NCBI GenBank assembly: GCA_000403255.2 | Contig: KE159582.1 | Location: 410,237 to 474,236 of the forward strand | Length of the DNA stretch: 64,000 bases | Source: Lachnospiraceae bacterium 3-1 | GTDB lineage: Bacteria; Bacillota; Clostridia; Lachnospirales; Lachnospiraceae | Direction of reading: 5' to 3' | Shown: in pieces, positions 17,963-26,866 of the stretch | Layout of the letters: each line of letters begins with the position of its first letter | Position numbering within the stretch: the stretch's first letter is position 1 | Made by a program: the position numbers and the translations under genes | Notes under the pieces: generated by a model | Database searches by the model: none | Told to the model about the DNA's origin: nothing | Seen by the model: only the letters and a program-made list of their open reading frames with translations

Positions 17963-19501
17963 ATGAAAAAAGTTAAGAAATTTTTACTGGGGCGGGCAAC
18001 CATTGTAGCCCTGGCGATTTTAGTTCAATTGTGTTGGCTGTTGTCATTTCTGTATGGCTTCCAGGAGCGTTATACATTTTTAAACACGATCATTGATATT
18101 GCAGCTATCTTTGTGGTGCTGTTGATTGTAAATAAAAGAAGCAATCTGTCTTACAAGATTGCGTGGACAGTTGTGATACTGGCGGTTCCAATCGTGGGGC
18201 TTTTGGTTTATTTTATTTTCGGACGGTCCGAGCTGACCAGACTTACGAGAAAGCGTATGGAGGCAGTTAATTTAGAAATCGAGGAGGGTTTGCCAGAAAA
18301 TCAGGATTTGCAGGATGAACTTATGGAGAAGGATCTGTCTGTTTATCGTCAGTCAAAATATGTCAGGGCATGGGCTGGATATCCCGTATACAAGAATACT
18401 GAAACAAAATATTACCCCTGTGGGGAGGAAATGTTTCCAGATATGCTAAGAGCCTTGGAAGAAGCCGAGCATTTTATTTTTATGGAGTATTTTATTGTGG
18501 AAGAAGGTTTTATGTTCGGAAAAATACTGGATATTTTGAAGCGTAAGGTCAAAGAGGGCGTAGACGTTCGGTTTGTTTATGATGACTTTGGCTGCGTGAC
18601 TACCCTTCCGAAAAAATATGACCAGCAGATGCAGGCATGGGGCATCCAGTGCGTCCGGTTCAATCCACTGTATCCAGTGATGTCAGTCATTATGAATAAC
18701 CGAGACCATAGGAAAATCTTAGTCGTAGATGGCAAAGTGGGATTTACAGGCGGTATTAATCTGGCAGACGAATATGTGAATAAGGTAAAGCGGTTTGGGT
18801 ATTGGAAGGATACAGGGGTGCGTTTGGAGGGAGAAGGCGTCTGGAGCTTTACGGTGATGTTTTTGGAGATGTGGGATTATCTTACTAAGAGCCAGGAAGA
18901 AGATTTGGACCAGTTTCGGCCGTCTCGTTACCAGACCAGGCAGTATCAGACAGATGGATATGTGCAGCCTTATACAGACAGCCCTTTGGACCATGAAACG
19001 GTAGGGGAAAATATTTATATGAATATTATTAACCGTGCCAAAAAGTACGTGTATATTTTTACTCCTTATTTGATTCCGGATGATGAATTGTTAAAAACAT
19101 TGCAAAATTCAGCCAAGAGTGGGGTGGACATAAGGATTTTTATGCCAGGAATTCCAGATAAGCAGATTATATATTGGATTAGTCAGTCTTATTATGAACC
19201 ATTGTTGGAATGTGGGGTAAGGATTTACCAGTATAATCCAGGATTTCTTCATGCAAAATGTTTTGTATCGGATGATGAGGTGGCAGTTGTGGGAAGCGTG
19301 AATCTGGATTACCGTAGTCTGTATCTGCATTTTGAGTGTGGCGTCTGGATGTATCAATCCCGTGCAGTGATGCAGCTAAAGGAAGATGTGTTACGGACCA
19401 TGGAAGAATCAGAAGAAATTAATCTGGAATTTTGCTGGAAACGCCCGGCGGCTATTCGGACTTTGCAAGGAATGATGCGCCTGTTTGCCCCACTGCTGTA
19501 G
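17963..19501 (+). CDS. cls: Cardiolipin synthase (phospholipase D family)
   Basis: A 512-aa membrane enzyme that joins two phosphatidylglycerols into cardiolipin. Two N-terminal membrane helices (ATIVALAILVQLCWLLSFLY; IAWTVVILAVPIVGLLVYFIF) are followed by two HKD motifs: HRKILVVDGKVGFTGG and HAKCFVSDDEVAVVGSVN, each H-x-K-x4-D. The start at 17963 follows GAGGTG; an in-frame GTG at 17954 lies inside that site. Length is normal for ClsA-type enzymes. Confidence 0.93.
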   Translation: MKKVKKFLLGRATIVALAILVQLCWLLSFLYGFQERYTFLNTIIDIAAIFVVLLIVNKRSNLSYKIAWTVVILAVPIVGLLVYFIFGRSELTRLTRKRMEAVNLEIEEGLPENQDLQDELMEKDLSVYRQSKYVRAWAGYPVYKNTETKYYPCGEEMFPDMLRALEEAEHFIFMEYFIVEEGFMFGKILDILKRKVKEGVDVRFVYDDFGCVTTLPKKYDQQMQAWGIQCVRFNPLYPVMSVIMNNRDHRKILVVDGKVGFTGGINLADEYVNKVKRFGYWKDTGVRLEGEGVWSFTVMFLEMWDYLTKSQEEDLDQFRPSRYQTRQYQTDGYVQPYTDSPLDHETVGENIYMNIINRAKKYVYIFTPYLIPDDELLKTLQNSAKSGVDIRIFMPGIPDKQIIYWISQSYYEPLLECGVRIYQYNPGFLHAKCFVSDDEVAVVGSVNLDYRSLYLHFECGVWMYQSRAVMQLKEDVLRTMEESEEINLEFCWKRPAAIRTLQGMMRLFAPLL

Positions 19502-19521
19502 GGCAGTGGGGATATTTTTAT

Positions 19522-20322
19522 TTAACAAAGCAGGAACTCTTTCAATGTTTTCAGAAAATAGTCTTTAAACAATGCTTTTTTTATGCTTTTTTCAAACAGG
19601 ATGTTGACAGAGCCGATTTCTTTTTTATTTAGTTTATAAACAACTTTTCCAGCGGTTTGGCCTTTTTTGATCGGAGCGTCTACGGATTCGGGAAGAAGCA
19701 GTTCTTTTGTTATGGAAGACAGGTCGGAACCTGTGACATCCAGATAGGAAAAATCAGATTCGTAGGTTAAAGGGGAGCTGTCCTCTATGCCCCCTTGAAT
19801 TGTCATATTCGGCAATCTGTCTTTGTTCTCATCTTTGTATACCTGACATTTTCCAAATCCGTAGTTGAGAAGAGTAGTGGCGTCTCGAAAGCGGACTTTG
19901 TGATCTGGCGCTGCCATGATTACTGCAATCAATTTCATGCCATCTTTTTCCGCAGTGGCAGAAACGCAGTATTTTGCCTGGGATGTGGAACCTGTTTTTA
20001 ATCCGGTTGCATAAGGGTATTGACGGATTAGCTTGTTGGTGTTGGTAAGGCCAAATTCAGAAGAGCCTTTTCGGGTGACATGGGTGATGTTTTCCATCCA
20101 GATGGTGCAATAATTATGTATCTGGGGATACCGGGTAATAAGCTCCCGGGACATGAGTGCAACGTCAAAGGCTGTGGTCATGTGCCCTTCCACGTCAAGG
20201 CCGCAACAGTTCACAAATGTGGTGTCGTTCATGCCTAAGTCTTTTGCCCGTTGATTCATTTTTGCTACAAATTCTTGTTCGCTTCCCCAAATGTGTTCTG
20301 CCATGGCTACACATGCATCATA
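19522..20322 (-). pseudogene. D-alanyl-D-alanine carboxypeptidase, 5' end lost
   Basis: On the minus strand the sequence encodes the C-terminal ~265 residues of a low-molecular-mass penicillin-binding protein (peptidase S11). The KTG triad box (GLKTGSTSQAK) and the C-terminal beta domain (YLDVTGSDLSSITKELLLP, KGQTAGKVVYKLN) are present. The Ser-x-x-Lys active site is absent, and similarity stops inside the SxN motif: the frame reads IYDACVAMAEH where SANDACVAMAEH is expected. The break at about 20,322 coincides with the start of the phage-like element, so the element is inserted in or has deleted the gene. The 5' half is not in the window. Confidence 0.85.
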
Positions 20323-20653
20323 AATGCATAGTAGACAAGCAGGAATCCTTGTAGAATGTACGCTTAGAAAGCAATTGAATATTTGGACATTACCATAAGT
20401 CCATTATCAGTTATAGAAATATGATTGGTAGTGGGCTTATTTTAGTGCCTGAAACCACAAAACAATATTCACCGCATTCAGCATGAAAATGCCCTTATAA
20501 GCCACATAGAGCTTCACAGGGGCATTCTAACAGCCAATTCTACAGTAACTTGAAACCACAATTTCATTGTAACAATCAAAACAGAACCCAAAAGCAAAAC
20601 AGAATTCTAAAAACAAAATCATAAAATCTAAAACCCAAGGAGGACAACTTATA
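20323..20653. other. Left edge of the phage-like element
   Basis: About 330 bp without a gene. A hairpin AATGCCC/GGGCATT lies at 20488-20526. The sequence ATGCATcataaATGCAT at the carboxypeptidase break (20312-20328) is a candidate for an attachment-site core, not proven. The rest is AC-rich leader ending in AAGGAGG. Confidence 0.5.
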
Positions 20654-21091
20654 TTGGCAAAACACATAAAGAACATGAACCAATTACAGAAAGCATTACA
20701 GCCCATCATGATAAAAATGGTGGATCAATTGGCAGAGAGGGTATATGAAACATTGAATTATTTCATATCAGACTATTACACCGGGTGGACACCGGACAGC
20801 TACCGCAGAACAGAAGCGTTCCTACGTTCAGCGGTGAAAGTGGATGCATACCCAGACAAAGGCGGTGTAAGGGCATGTGTGTATATTGATTATGATTCCA
20901 TGGACGATTATGTAAATGCAACCGGATACCAGGTGGCAAGGTGGGCGAACAGTGAATTGCATGGGGGACTGTCCGTAAACAATAAACCCCGTGTGTGGGA
21001 TGACACGATGGACGAAACGATCAACAATGGCAGCTTATTACAATTGGCAATTCAGTATTTAAGAAACCAGGGAATATCAGTAAGAAGTTAA
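20654..21091 (+). CDS. Phage head-tail/tail completion protein, HK97-gp10-like
   Basis: A 145-aa protein starting with TTG, 10 bp after AAGGAGG. N-terminal helix QLAERVYETLNYFISDYYTGWTP and a following alpha/beta part (YRRTEAFLRSAVKVDAY, VYIDYDSM, WANSELHGG) match phage virion proteins of the HK97-gp10 type that sit at the head-tail joint. It stands alone without portal or capsid genes nearby, which suggests a rearranged or partial prophage. Confidence 0.6.
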   Translation: MAKHIKNMNQLQKALQPIMIKMVDQLAERVYETLNYFISDYYTGWTPDSYRRTEAFLRSAVKVDAYPDKGGVRACVYIDYDSMDDYVNATGYQVARWANSELHGGLSVNNKPRVWDDTMDETINNGSLLQLAIQYLRNQGISVRS

Positions 21092-21122
21092 ATGACGAGA
21101 ATTAGGAAGGAGATAAAGCATT

Positions 21123-21410
21123 ATGGATACAGTGAACAAAAAGGAATTCGCATATAAAATCGCGGAGAAAGGCGGTTTTTATAAAAAGGATGCAGTGAAA
21201 ATGACGGAATTATTCTGGGAAACGCTTCTGGATTATCTGTCAGAGGGCAAAAAAGTTAATTTCTATGGAACTGGACATTTTGAATTGAAAACCGTAAAAG
21301 AGAAGGAAGCAAGGAATCCAAAAACCGGAGAAGCGTGCATTGTGCCGGAGCATAAGAAAGTGAAGTTCTATTCCAGTGAGACATTGACAGAAAAAATAGA
21401 GAATGAATAA
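21123..21410 (+). CDS. HU/IHF-type DNA-binding protein
   Basis: A 95-aa histone-like protein: N-terminal helices NKKEFAYKIAEKGGFYKKDAVK, the beta arm region GKKVNFYGTGHFELKTVKEKEARNPKTGE, and a C-terminal segment VKFYSSETLTEKI, all diagnostic of the family. It bends DNA. Large phages of the SP-beta type also carry an HU homolog beside their YonO polymerase, which is relevant because a YonO-like gene lies at 57,364 here. Confidence 0.9.
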   Translation: MDTVNKKEFAYKIAEKGGFYKKDAVKMTELFWETLLDYLSEGKKVNFYGTGHFELKTVKEKEARNPKTGEACIVPEHKKVKFYSSETLTEKIENE

Positions 21411-21457
21411 ACCAAAAACGGAATAGAAACAGAAAATGAATAACAGGAGAGTGCTTT

Positions 21458-21643
21458 ATGAAAATCAGTATGGACAGGAAACCAGAGAATTGCAACCATT
21501 GCATCTACAGGGAAAATGTGAGCAGGTATTTGGATTTGGATGACTATTGTTTTTTAAATAAGAAAAGCACAAGCAGGATTAACATGGATATTGATTGTCC
21601 ATTAGGAGAATTGGAGGAAAAGATACATATTGAAATTAAATGA
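21458..21643 (+). CDS. Small Cys-containing protein
   Basis: A 61-aa protein with four cysteines (CNHC, YCFL, CPLGE) that could bind zinc, preceded by AGGAGAG. Such CxxC mini-proteins are common in Lachnospiraceae phages; function unknown. Confidence 0.6.
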   Translation: MKISMDRKPENCNHCIYRENVSRYLDLDDYCFLNKKSTSRINMDIDCPLGELEEKIHIEIK

Positions 21644-21863
21644 ACGAGTAGCAATTATTACAGAAGAAAATATAAGCAGGCTGTCACATTTATATGGGGA
21701 AATAAGTATTGGCGATTTATCAAGGATTGTAAATAACCATTTGAAGGTTGCTATTGATGAGATTGAGGAAGATTCCAGACGGCAGAAAAACGCAATGGCA
21801 ATAGCAAAACTTGATGGAGAATGTCCATATAGAAAGGAAACTTATTTTGACGGAGAATACTAA
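21630..21863 (+). CDS. Small hypothetical protein
   Basis: A 77-aa product from a TTG start overlapping the previous gene by 14 bp. Helical (ISIGDLSRIVNNHLKVAIDEIEEDSRR), with one cysteine near the end. Unrecognised; part of a tightly packed run of three small genes. Confidence 0.5.
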   Translation: MKLNERVAIITEENISRLSHLYGEISIGDLSRIVNNHLKVAIDEIEEDSRRQKNAMAIAKLDGECPYRKETYFDGEY

Positions 21864-22044
21864 AAGACATAGAGTGCCGCATTGTGCTGAATGCAAGAGA
21901 TGTCAATGTACGGATTTTATCTATAAAGATTACTATTGTTGTGAAGAAAATGATACGATGCAGATATTTGGCAGACTTGGCGTAGATCATCCACCAAAAA
22001 CAAGCCCTAAATGGTGTCCAGTGAAAAATAATGAAAATAAGTAG
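21847..22044 (+). CDS. Small Cys-rich protein
   Basis: About 65 aa, probably from the TTG at 21847 overlapping the previous stop. It has six cysteines in HCAECKRCQC, YYCCEE and WCPVK, suggesting a zinc or iron-sulfur mini-domain. The start is uncertain, since an in-frame codon 36 bp earlier is also possible. Confidence 0.5.
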   Translation: MTENTKRHRVPHCAECKRCQCTDFIYKDYYCCEENDTMQIFGRLGVDHPPKTSPKWCPVKNNENK

Positions 22045-22063
22045 TATAGAACCGCTGTTGTAT

Positions 22064-22136
22064 GGTCGAAAAATTGACCGTGAAATCTGACTCCACAAAA
22101 GTGTGGAGTGAAATTTTAACGCCCACGATTTCGTGG
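22064..22136. other. Cluster of three perfect hairpins
   Basis: Three consecutive stems: GGTCgaaaaattGACC (22064-22079), ACTCCAC/GTGGAGT (22090-22109) and CCACGAttTCGTGG (22123-22136), separated by linkers containing GAAAT. The first hairpin recurs almost unchanged inside the coding region at 25049-25064. No terminator-type T-run follows. Confidence 0.65.
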
Positions 22137-22230
22137 TGGTTGAAATGTTATGTGGATTGATTTATGAAGGTTGCTTTATTGCAATCTTTTTTGATTGGAA
22201 AATATGTAGATTAGAGGTGATAGAGAAATT

Positions 22231-22752
22231 TTGACAAACAGTACAGAAATAGCAGAAAAATACGGCAAGAGAAATCCTGATGTGAATAGGGCTATAAATA
22301 ATCTCATAAAAAGGAATCCTGAATTATCTAAACATTTTACAAAAAGTTCATATATATCAAGTCGTGGCAGATGCGAAAAGCAATTTGAAATAGATGATAC
22401 TGGTGCTAATATACTGACAAATAAATACAAATATAATATACGTTCTGCAAGATTTGAGTATAAATATCTGAATGAAATAGAAGATTTTTTGAATTTAATG
22501 AAAATAGATTATGTTGATCAATATCAAGTTGATAATTATAAAATTGATTTATATATTCCCAAGTATAAAATTGCAATAGAAATCGATGAAGAAGAGCATA
22601 AGTATAAAAAAGATTATGATACCATAAGGCAGAAATACATAGAAAAACAGATTCATTGTAAATTTATAAGAATAAATGAAGGTGAAAGTTGTGGAAGTGC
22701 TATAGCCAGAATTACAAAAGAATTAAATCTAATATCTGATGAATGTGCATAA
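22231..22752 (+). CDS. pRha-like N-terminus fused to a VSR/DUF559-type endonuclease domain
   Basis: A 173-aa protein with a TTG start after AGAGGTG. Residues 1-45 (NSTEIAEKYGKRNPDVNRAINNL) resemble the start of the phage regulatory pRha domain. Residues ~75-165 have the PD-(D/E)XK layout of very-short-patch/DUF559 nucleases: VDQYQVDNYKIDLYI with the active Asp, IAIEIDEEEH, and the terminal KFIRINEGE strand. It is probably a DNA nuclease guided or regulated by the N-terminal part. The fusion is unusual. Confidence 0.65.
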   Translation: MTNSTEIAEKYGKRNPDVNRAINNLIKRNPELSKHFTKSSYISSRGRCEKQFEIDDTGANILTNKYKYNIRSARFEYKYLNEIEDFLNLMKIDYVDQYQVDNYKIDLYIPKYKIAIEIDEEEHKYKKDYDTIRQKYIEKQIHCKFIRINEGESCGSAIARITKELNLISDECA

Positions 22753-23170
22753 ATTGAGTTTTATTTTAACAATAGTTTTATTGTCTAAATCATCACAATA
22801 ATTACATAGAACAAAAATTGAATATTGAAAAATAAACGCAAGGGACATAAAAGTTTTAAGTCCCATTAGAGAATGTGAATAAAGGGCTGAATGAAATGTT
22901 CAGTCCTTTAAACGAAAGAGGATGTTAAAACTTTTAACAGGTTTACAGGAGACAACCTTTTGGTTGTGAGTAAAGTTACTTGAGCAAAAATTCGATTTAG
23001 TATATTTTTATCTATCAGTAAATCAAAAGAGAATATATGGATATGATTTCGGATGTGAAAAATATTCACAGCAGAAAAGTATATATCAGATGAAGAAATT
23101 ATTTATGTAACAGCAAATGAGAAATTGCACACCAACAGAAAAAATAGAATAAAAAAGGAGAATATTTATA
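22753..23170. other. Gene-free stretch with three hairpins
   Basis: Hairpins: AAAGGGCTGAA/TTCAGTCCTTT (22881-22910), GTTAAAActtttAAC (22924-22938) and ACAACCttttGGTTGT (22952-22967). The second is a sequence relative of the perfect hairpin at 25151. No gene seen. Confidence 0.6.
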
Positions 23171-23335
23171 ATGAAGGATTTTGTAACAGTATTTACGGCT
23201 CAGAAAGCAAGGCAGCTACTCAAAGAGGGATTTGTTATTACTGATATCAAACCTGATAAAACAGATGATGATCACAAGCGGAGTATTTTTATTTTCAGAA
23301 ATGAAGAAGGATTATTGGAAAGACTAAAAGAATGA
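23171..23335 (+). CDS. DUF5659-like mini-protein
   Basis: A 54-aa product from an ATG with AAAAGGAG upstream. The pattern FTAQKARQLLKEGFVITDIKPD...IFIFRNEE is shared with three or four other small genes of the element (23576, 47284, 48103): a helix that selects an upper membrane of a small alpha/beta fold, then a strand pair. DUF5659 proteins occur in Firmicutes phages and plasmids; function unknown. Confidence 0.6.
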   Translation: MKDFVTVFTAQKARQLLKEGFVITDIKPDKTDDDHKRSIFIFRNEEGLLERLKE

Positions 23336-23575
23336 ACATTGAAGATTACATATAGAGATTTCCCCGCAAGCGGTGAAATTTTGTCGGTTTTGTGTTTCGA
23401 TTTCCATTTTTGAACATCAAGAAGTACATATAAAGTAAATATCTTATATGTGTATCCTGATGTTCAAATTTGGAAAGGGTTACAAATTGTATACAAAAAT
23501 CAGAGACTTTTTGAGCGCAGCGAAAAAACTCTATATGTAATACATAATGTACAAAAAATTAAAAAGGAGAAAACG
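23336..23575. other. Intergenic hairpins
   Basis: CCGCaaGCGG at 23364-23373 and a long nested hairpin at 23412-23465 with arms GAACATCA/TGATGTTC enclosing CATATAA/TTATATG. No gene seen. Confidence 0.55.
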
Positions 23576-23758
23576 ATGTATACACAAAAAGGAAAGAAAT
23601 ATATCTATTCAGTCATTCAGGCAAATGAATTTATCCAAAGGGGATATAGATGCTTGGAGACAGGATTTAATTCAAAACAAAGGAAATATTATTGGGTATT
23701 CGATTATGAAGAAGTACAGCCATACTATGAGACAAATGATAGATATGCAAATGAATAA
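23576..23758 (+). CDS. DUF5659-like mini-protein
   Basis: A 60-aa protein from the ATG at 23576 (AAAAGGAG 8 bp upstream). The motif KYIYSVIQANEFIQRGYRCLE...YYWVFDYEE matches the DUF5659-like pattern of the 23171 gene. It ends 14 bp before the 450-aa gene, so they are likely one transcript. Confidence 0.6.
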   Translation: MYTQKGKKYIYSVIQANEFIQRGYRCLETGFNSKQRKYYWVFDYEEVQPYYETNDRYANE

Positions 23759-23772
23759 AAGAAAGGTTATAG

Positions 23773-25125
23773 ATGACAGAGTTAGAGATAAACAAGGAAT
23801 ACACATATCCGCAAATTTGTGAGATAGTTGGATGGGAACAAAAGGCAGGTAATTCAAAAAAAGCACAGCTTAGGGAAATTGAAGATGCTTACGAATATTA
23901 CCATCCAGAGAATAAGAAAACACATAAACCAAAAAAATCATATATATTTACTAGAAAAATCCGTGATCTGGTAGAACCGTCAAAAGAAAACAGTGCAGGT
24001 AATAACCGAAAGAATATCCAATCAATGATCTGGTATCTACAAGCAAAGTTTGATCTTGATGATAACTGGTATTCATTCACAGATTGGTATTGTGAGAAAT
24101 TGGAGCTGATGCATAAGGGAATCTGCAATGCAGTTTACCACCCTGACGAGGTAGATGCTGTATGTGAAAAATACAATATTTCTGATGGCAAATTATTCTG
24201 TGAGTATGTTTCGGCGGCAAAATCAGAACTGAAAAATATGTTTCTGAAAGCACTGGCTTATTTAGATAAAAAGAATAAGATAACCTATCAGGATCAGTAT
24301 AAATTTACATATCAGTTAGGCAAGCGGACAAAAGGGAACGTCATAACTGATTCATTAAATGAACGTATTGAGGAGAATGAAACGATTGTTTGTAATGACA
24401 TGAACGAAGACTATAAGCTGAGTAAAAAGATGAAGGGCAGACAATTATTGAAGACAATTTACTCCAAGGAGAAACTTACTAAGGAGTTTAAAGAGTTAAG
24501 TTTGGGAATGCTGCAAGATGATGAATATGCCATTAATAAATTGAATTGTGAGTTATCATATCAGCATCCAACATTCCATCCAGATTATTGTTCTATATGT
24601 AAAGAGCGTCCTTTGATTTCATATTATCGTGGGATAGCTATTGCTGAAATGGAGCTTGAAGAAAGTGACCAAGATTGTCTTGCATTAGATATAACAAACA
24701 GGATCAGGACTAAAGTAAGAAAGTCGTTGATGAAAAGTTATAGAAAACCTATGGAACAATCTGATTTACAAGCGATTGAAAAAGCATTGTTTCAACAGTA
24801 TTATGATAAGATTGACGAGGATATTATATTACTTGCAGATAATGATGATGCATCGGATATTGAACAGATTTTTGGTGAGACAAATAAGTTTACTGACAAA
24901 TCTGATAATTGGGGAGAACCTGTTTCTATGGAGAATGATTTCATCGTAGAAGAAATATTGGATATGCCTACAGAGGGCGAGGTTCAAATGAACCTGACAA
25001 ATACGAATTGTGTGGGACAAGATGAACTATGCAAAAATGAATCTCATGGTCGAAAAACTGACCGTGAGTTATTTTGTGTTACTAGAAAAGATTCAGACCT
25101 TCTTGATTTAGATGATCTGTATTGA
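23773..25125 (+). CDS. Large hypothetical protein, helical
   Basis: A 450-aa acidic protein. The N-terminus ELEINKEYTYPQICEIVGWEQK...KKAQLREIEDAYEYYHPE looks like a short DNA-binding helix-turn-helix of the kind seen in phage replication or regulatory proteins. The middle is helical with a CSICKERPL zinc-like pair. The C-terminal 60 residues are disordered, and the hairpin found at 22064 is embedded in their codons. No enzyme motif recognised; replication or regulation is a guess. Confidence 0.55.
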   Translation: MTELEINKEYTYPQICEIVGWEQKAGNSKKAQLREIEDAYEYYHPENKKTHKPKKSYIFTRKIRDLVEPSKENSAGNNRKNIQSMIWYLQAKFDLDDNWYSFTDWYCEKLELMHKGICNAVYHPDEVDAVCEKYNISDGKLFCEYVSAAKSELKNMFLKALAYLDKKNKITYQDQYKFTYQLGKRTKGNVITDSLNERIEENETIVCNDMNEDYKLSKKMKGRQLLKTIYSKEKLTKEFKELSLGMLQDDEYAINKLNCELSYQHPTFHPDYCSICKERPLISYYRGIAIAEMELEESDQDCLALDITNRIRTKVRKSLMKSYRKPMEQSDLQAIEKALFQQYYDKIDEDIILLADNDDASDIEQIFGETNKFTDKSDNWGEPVSMENDFIVEEILDMPTEGEVQMNLTNTNCVGQDELCKNESHGRKTDRELFCVTRKDSDLLDLDDLY

Positions 25126-25139
25126 TGAAGAATTTGTTA

Positions 25140-26806
25140 TGCAATATAGGCTGTTAAAAGTTTTAACAGGCTGTATTTTGAAAATATATCCTTGTGGGGC
25201 TATGTAGGTGGGGATGTTTTGTACCCCACTGAAAATATGAAAGGTGCGTCAAATTAGACGCTGCTATTAGGAGCAGTTACACTCCAATTGGAGTGTGAGC
25301 GTGATACACTTTCAAAGGACACTGTAAATTGAGTACTCAACATGTATCAAAAAGTACGGCTTCGACAGAATTGACGGAGCCAGTATGAGGTATCAAAACG
25401 CTACCTCATATTTAGGATATGTGCGATTTTGAGGACTTATAATTATTAGAAGTCCGTGACCAACTATTGAATAATCAGTAGTAATCAAATTGTTAAGTAC
25501 TGAATTATTAAAGCTATAGCATTTCACGATATCCCTTTGAAGGGAATCTGTATTGTGTCCTTTGCGGAACATTATTGAAAATAAGTACCGAAAAGTTTAC
25601 CCTGTGGAAATATTTCCATAGGGTCGGGGTTTCCAGCTTTCATAGGTGTGTCGCATTTCACGACATACTTATTACAAGCGTATTCTTTGAAATATACGGT
25701 TATTTGCCGATTAGTCCGATTGGAAGAAGTGGAGGTCACTGTCAGTTACCTTCATTGTGGGATAGTAAAGGGAGTATAGAATATTTACATCCTTGAAAGC
25801 AGGTAAATTCAAAAGTTGTTAAATGCAACTTTAGAAAATCAAACCCTAATAATTTCGGTTTGAATCAGGGTATTATTTCAGATGTCAATTAATTTGACTT
25901 CCTATTTCACGATTTCGGTTCAAACCGAAACTGTAAAATTATTTGACAGATTCCGTAAATATGGAAAGTGTTGTCCGCTGTGGACAACGTTGTATATCAT
26001 GTACAACCATTGCAATCCGTGAAAAATGAGTTGTGACACCATGACACAACGACTGCTGCCGGTGTGAAAATTTAGGTGGGTGGTATTTTACCATATACCG
26101 TAGACCCGTGGGACGATGATTCCCGCGGGAAACTGGTGTGTACCTGTAGGTGCGGTTGTAATACAATGGTACTTGATGTACGGTTGTTGTCATGGTTTTG
26201 CAGAAGTCAACGAACTAAATTGAGTATATCATAGGTGGGTAACGATTCGTTACAGCCCCTCATATAATGGAAGTATTATAAAAAGACTTCCGTTCGTTAC
26301 AAAGCGAACGCTTTAAAAGGTTTGCTCGCCCGTTTTGGCGAACAAAAATATTCCTATAAGGTCAGATGCTTGTATCGTTTGAGTTTTCAACGATTAGCCA
26401 AAGTGGGCGAACGAAAAGTTTTATTATGGTAATTTTCGTCATTGAAAACGAAAATCTCATTATGTATGGTGAAACCCTATTTCATTTCAAAGTGAAAAAC
26501 CTATAGCGATGGGTTTAAACCCAACACCTATAAGGGGATGAGTTTTTCACAGAAGTGAGAAAAAGTTGTACCACCGTGGTACAACTGCAATCATTATGAA
26601 TTAGTCTATCGTGGGCTAATCCCAAGCCATTATAAACGTCTTAGGAAATATCATATCATTTCCCCCACAAGTGGGGGAAATCAGTGTTTCCCATTTTGGA
26701 AACGTCATATCACGATTACGCAGAATTGAGATGCCGCCAGTTTTGGCGAAAACCTACAACTGAATATTAAATTATATCAGGGAGTCCGTTTCAGGCTCTC
26801 TTTTTG
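25140..26806 (+). ncRNA. Hairpin-array structured RNA candidate (~1.65 kb)
   Basis: No coding frame is supported here, but about 20 perfect stems of 6-11 bp with short loops follow one another. Examples: 25151-25169 (9-bp palindrome around one base), 25279-25296 (ACACTCC/GGAGTGT), 25384-25410 (TATGAGGTA/TACCTCATA), TTTCGGTTcaAACCGAAA near 25913, GTTGTCC/GGACAAC near 25970, 26432-26455 (ATTTTCGT/ACGAAAAT), 26565-26585 (GTTGTACCA/TGGTACAAC), 26658-26681 (ATTTCCCCCAC/GTGGGGGAAAT) and 26686-26703. The stems differ in sequence, so this is not a repeat array. The stretch ends in a good intrinsic terminator. It could be a large ornate phage RNA of the GOLLD/ROOL kind or something new. No promoter was identified at its 5' end. 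Confidence 0.6.
26779..26806 (+). terminator. Intrinsic terminator of the hairpin array
   Basis: AGGGAG-t-CC, loop GTTTCA, GGCTCTCT, then TTTTT: an 8-bp stem with one bulge and a T-run. Confidence 0.75.
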
Positions 26807-26866
26807 GCGTTCGTATCCAAACGAATGCTGTCTATTATCATATCGAAAGGAAGTATCAGAACTAAA

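Noticed and set aside
25575..25796. 73-aa frame inside the hairpin array
   Set aside because: Crosses several perfect stems and lacks a ribosome site.
25140..26806. CRISPR array
   Set aside because: The stems are all different in sequence and there is no constant repeat with spacers; no cas gene nearby.
25140..26866. Group I or II intron next to the HNH gene
   Set aside because: No conserved intron core or reverse transcriptase was recognised, and no split gene surrounds it.
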